NCBI RefSeq assembly: GCF_000412635.1
Contig: NZ_ASTG01000010.1
Coordinates: 124,001-188,000 of the forward strand
DNA: 64,000 bases
DNA from: Sphingobium bisphenolivorans
GTDB taxonomy: Bacteria; Pseudomonadota; Alphaproteobacteria; Sphingomonadales; Sphingomonadaceae
Reading direction: 5' to 3'
The notes below the pieces were generated by a model. It did not search any database and had not been told where the DNA came from. It saw nothing but the letters and a program-made list of their open reading frames with translations. Shown in pieces: positions 63,853-64,000 of the stretch (the stretch's first letter is position 1; every line of letters begins with the position of its first letter). The position numbers and the translations under genes are program-made.

Positions 63853-64000
63853 TCAGTCCCGATTGCCCATGAAGCGCAGCAGGAACAGGAACATGTTGAT
63901 GAAGTCGAGATAGAGGTTCAACGCCCCCATCACTACCGACTTGCCCATCATGTCCGTGCCCGCGACATGGACGTAAATGCTCTTGATCTTCTGCGTGTCA
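63853..64000 (-). CDS. Bax inhibitor-1/YccA family membrane protein (5' part outside window)
   Basis: I translated the minus strand from the window edge to TGA at 63855-63853. The visible C-terminal 48 residues include DTQKIKSIYVHVAGTDMM and ALNLYLDFINMFLFLLRFMG, ending in NRD. This is the conserved C-terminus of the BI-1/YccA (TMBIM) family: a loop with Asp, then the last membrane helix. Members conduct Ca2+/H+ or modulate proteases such as FtsH. The rest lies outside the window. Confidence 0.82.
   Translation of the reverse strand, partial: DTQKIKSIYVHVAGTDMMGKSVVMGALNLYLDFINMFLFLLRFMGNRD

Overview
The window looks like core chromosome of a GC-rich alphaproteobacterium of the order Sphingomonadales, most like Sphingobium or Sphingomonas. 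This is inferred from the gene content: alphaproteobacterial families DUF1465 (RcdA), DUF1013 (TrcR), DUF2842 and DUF1192, a DksA with a single zinc-finger cysteine, and the orders tkt-gap-pgk-fba and zapA-6S RNA-fthC. It also rests on two families of dispersed inverted repeats of a type I recall from sphingomonads. No species can be named from the sequence alone. I see no prophage, insertion sequence, CRISPR array or obvious genomic island.

Layout. 1-8.1 kb: a truncated L,D-transpeptidase, thiE, a DUF72 gene, and a minus-strand central-carbon cluster (class I aldolase, pgk, gap with a GTG start, tkt). 8.2-9.8 kb: plus-strand zapA operon, a 6S RNA whose ends are set by a terminal helix, fthC and DUF2842. 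10-12 kb: two identical tRNA-Asp genes behind a good promoter, an AI-2E-family permease and a small secreted protein. 12-15.7 kb: a branched-chain 2-oxoacid dehydrogenase operon (E1 alpha, E1 beta, E2) behind an AT-rich promoter with two dyads; its E2 linker contains an in-frame copy of a dispersed repeat. 15.7-24.5 kb: thyA, tRNA-Pro, a giant PutA lacking the usual DNA-binding domain, a divergent LacI-type regulator, purB and an EF-hand protein. 24.5-29.9 kb: NHEJ genes ligD and ku, then lapA-pyrF and a small outer-membrane barrel. 30-36.3 kb: tamB and tamA. 36.3-39.8 kb: regulators and small proteins (RcdA, two DUF465 proteins, PilZ, DksA), then a long leader region and a Ser/Thr-repeat surface protein with a PEP-CTERM-like tail. 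39.9-44.7 kb: serS, surE, a K+ channel and rimO. 44.8-54.5 kb: a DUF3298 lipoprotein, M17 aminopeptidase, MarR, NlpC/P60, argC, a sugar dehydrogenase, DUF815, a Sua5-type synthase and msrA. 54.6-64 kb: fadD, trcR, a glycosyltransferase plus metallophosphatase pair, a quinone oxidoreductase, DUF1192, clpA, a GST and the end of a Bax-inhibitor-1 family gene.

How it fits together: the window is mostly housekeeping. It covers triose and pentose metabolism, folate and thymidylate, proline and branched-chain catabolism, outer-membrane biogenesis (TamA/TamB, possibly an LpxH-like enzyme), translation and protein quality control (SerS, RimO, Sua5, ClpA, MsrA), and cell-cycle control (ZapA, RcdA, TrcR). 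The least explained parts are the repeat carried in frame by E2, the Ser/Thr-repeat CTERM-like protein with its 429-bp upstream region, the bkd and putA operator-like dyads, and several small uncharacterised proteins.
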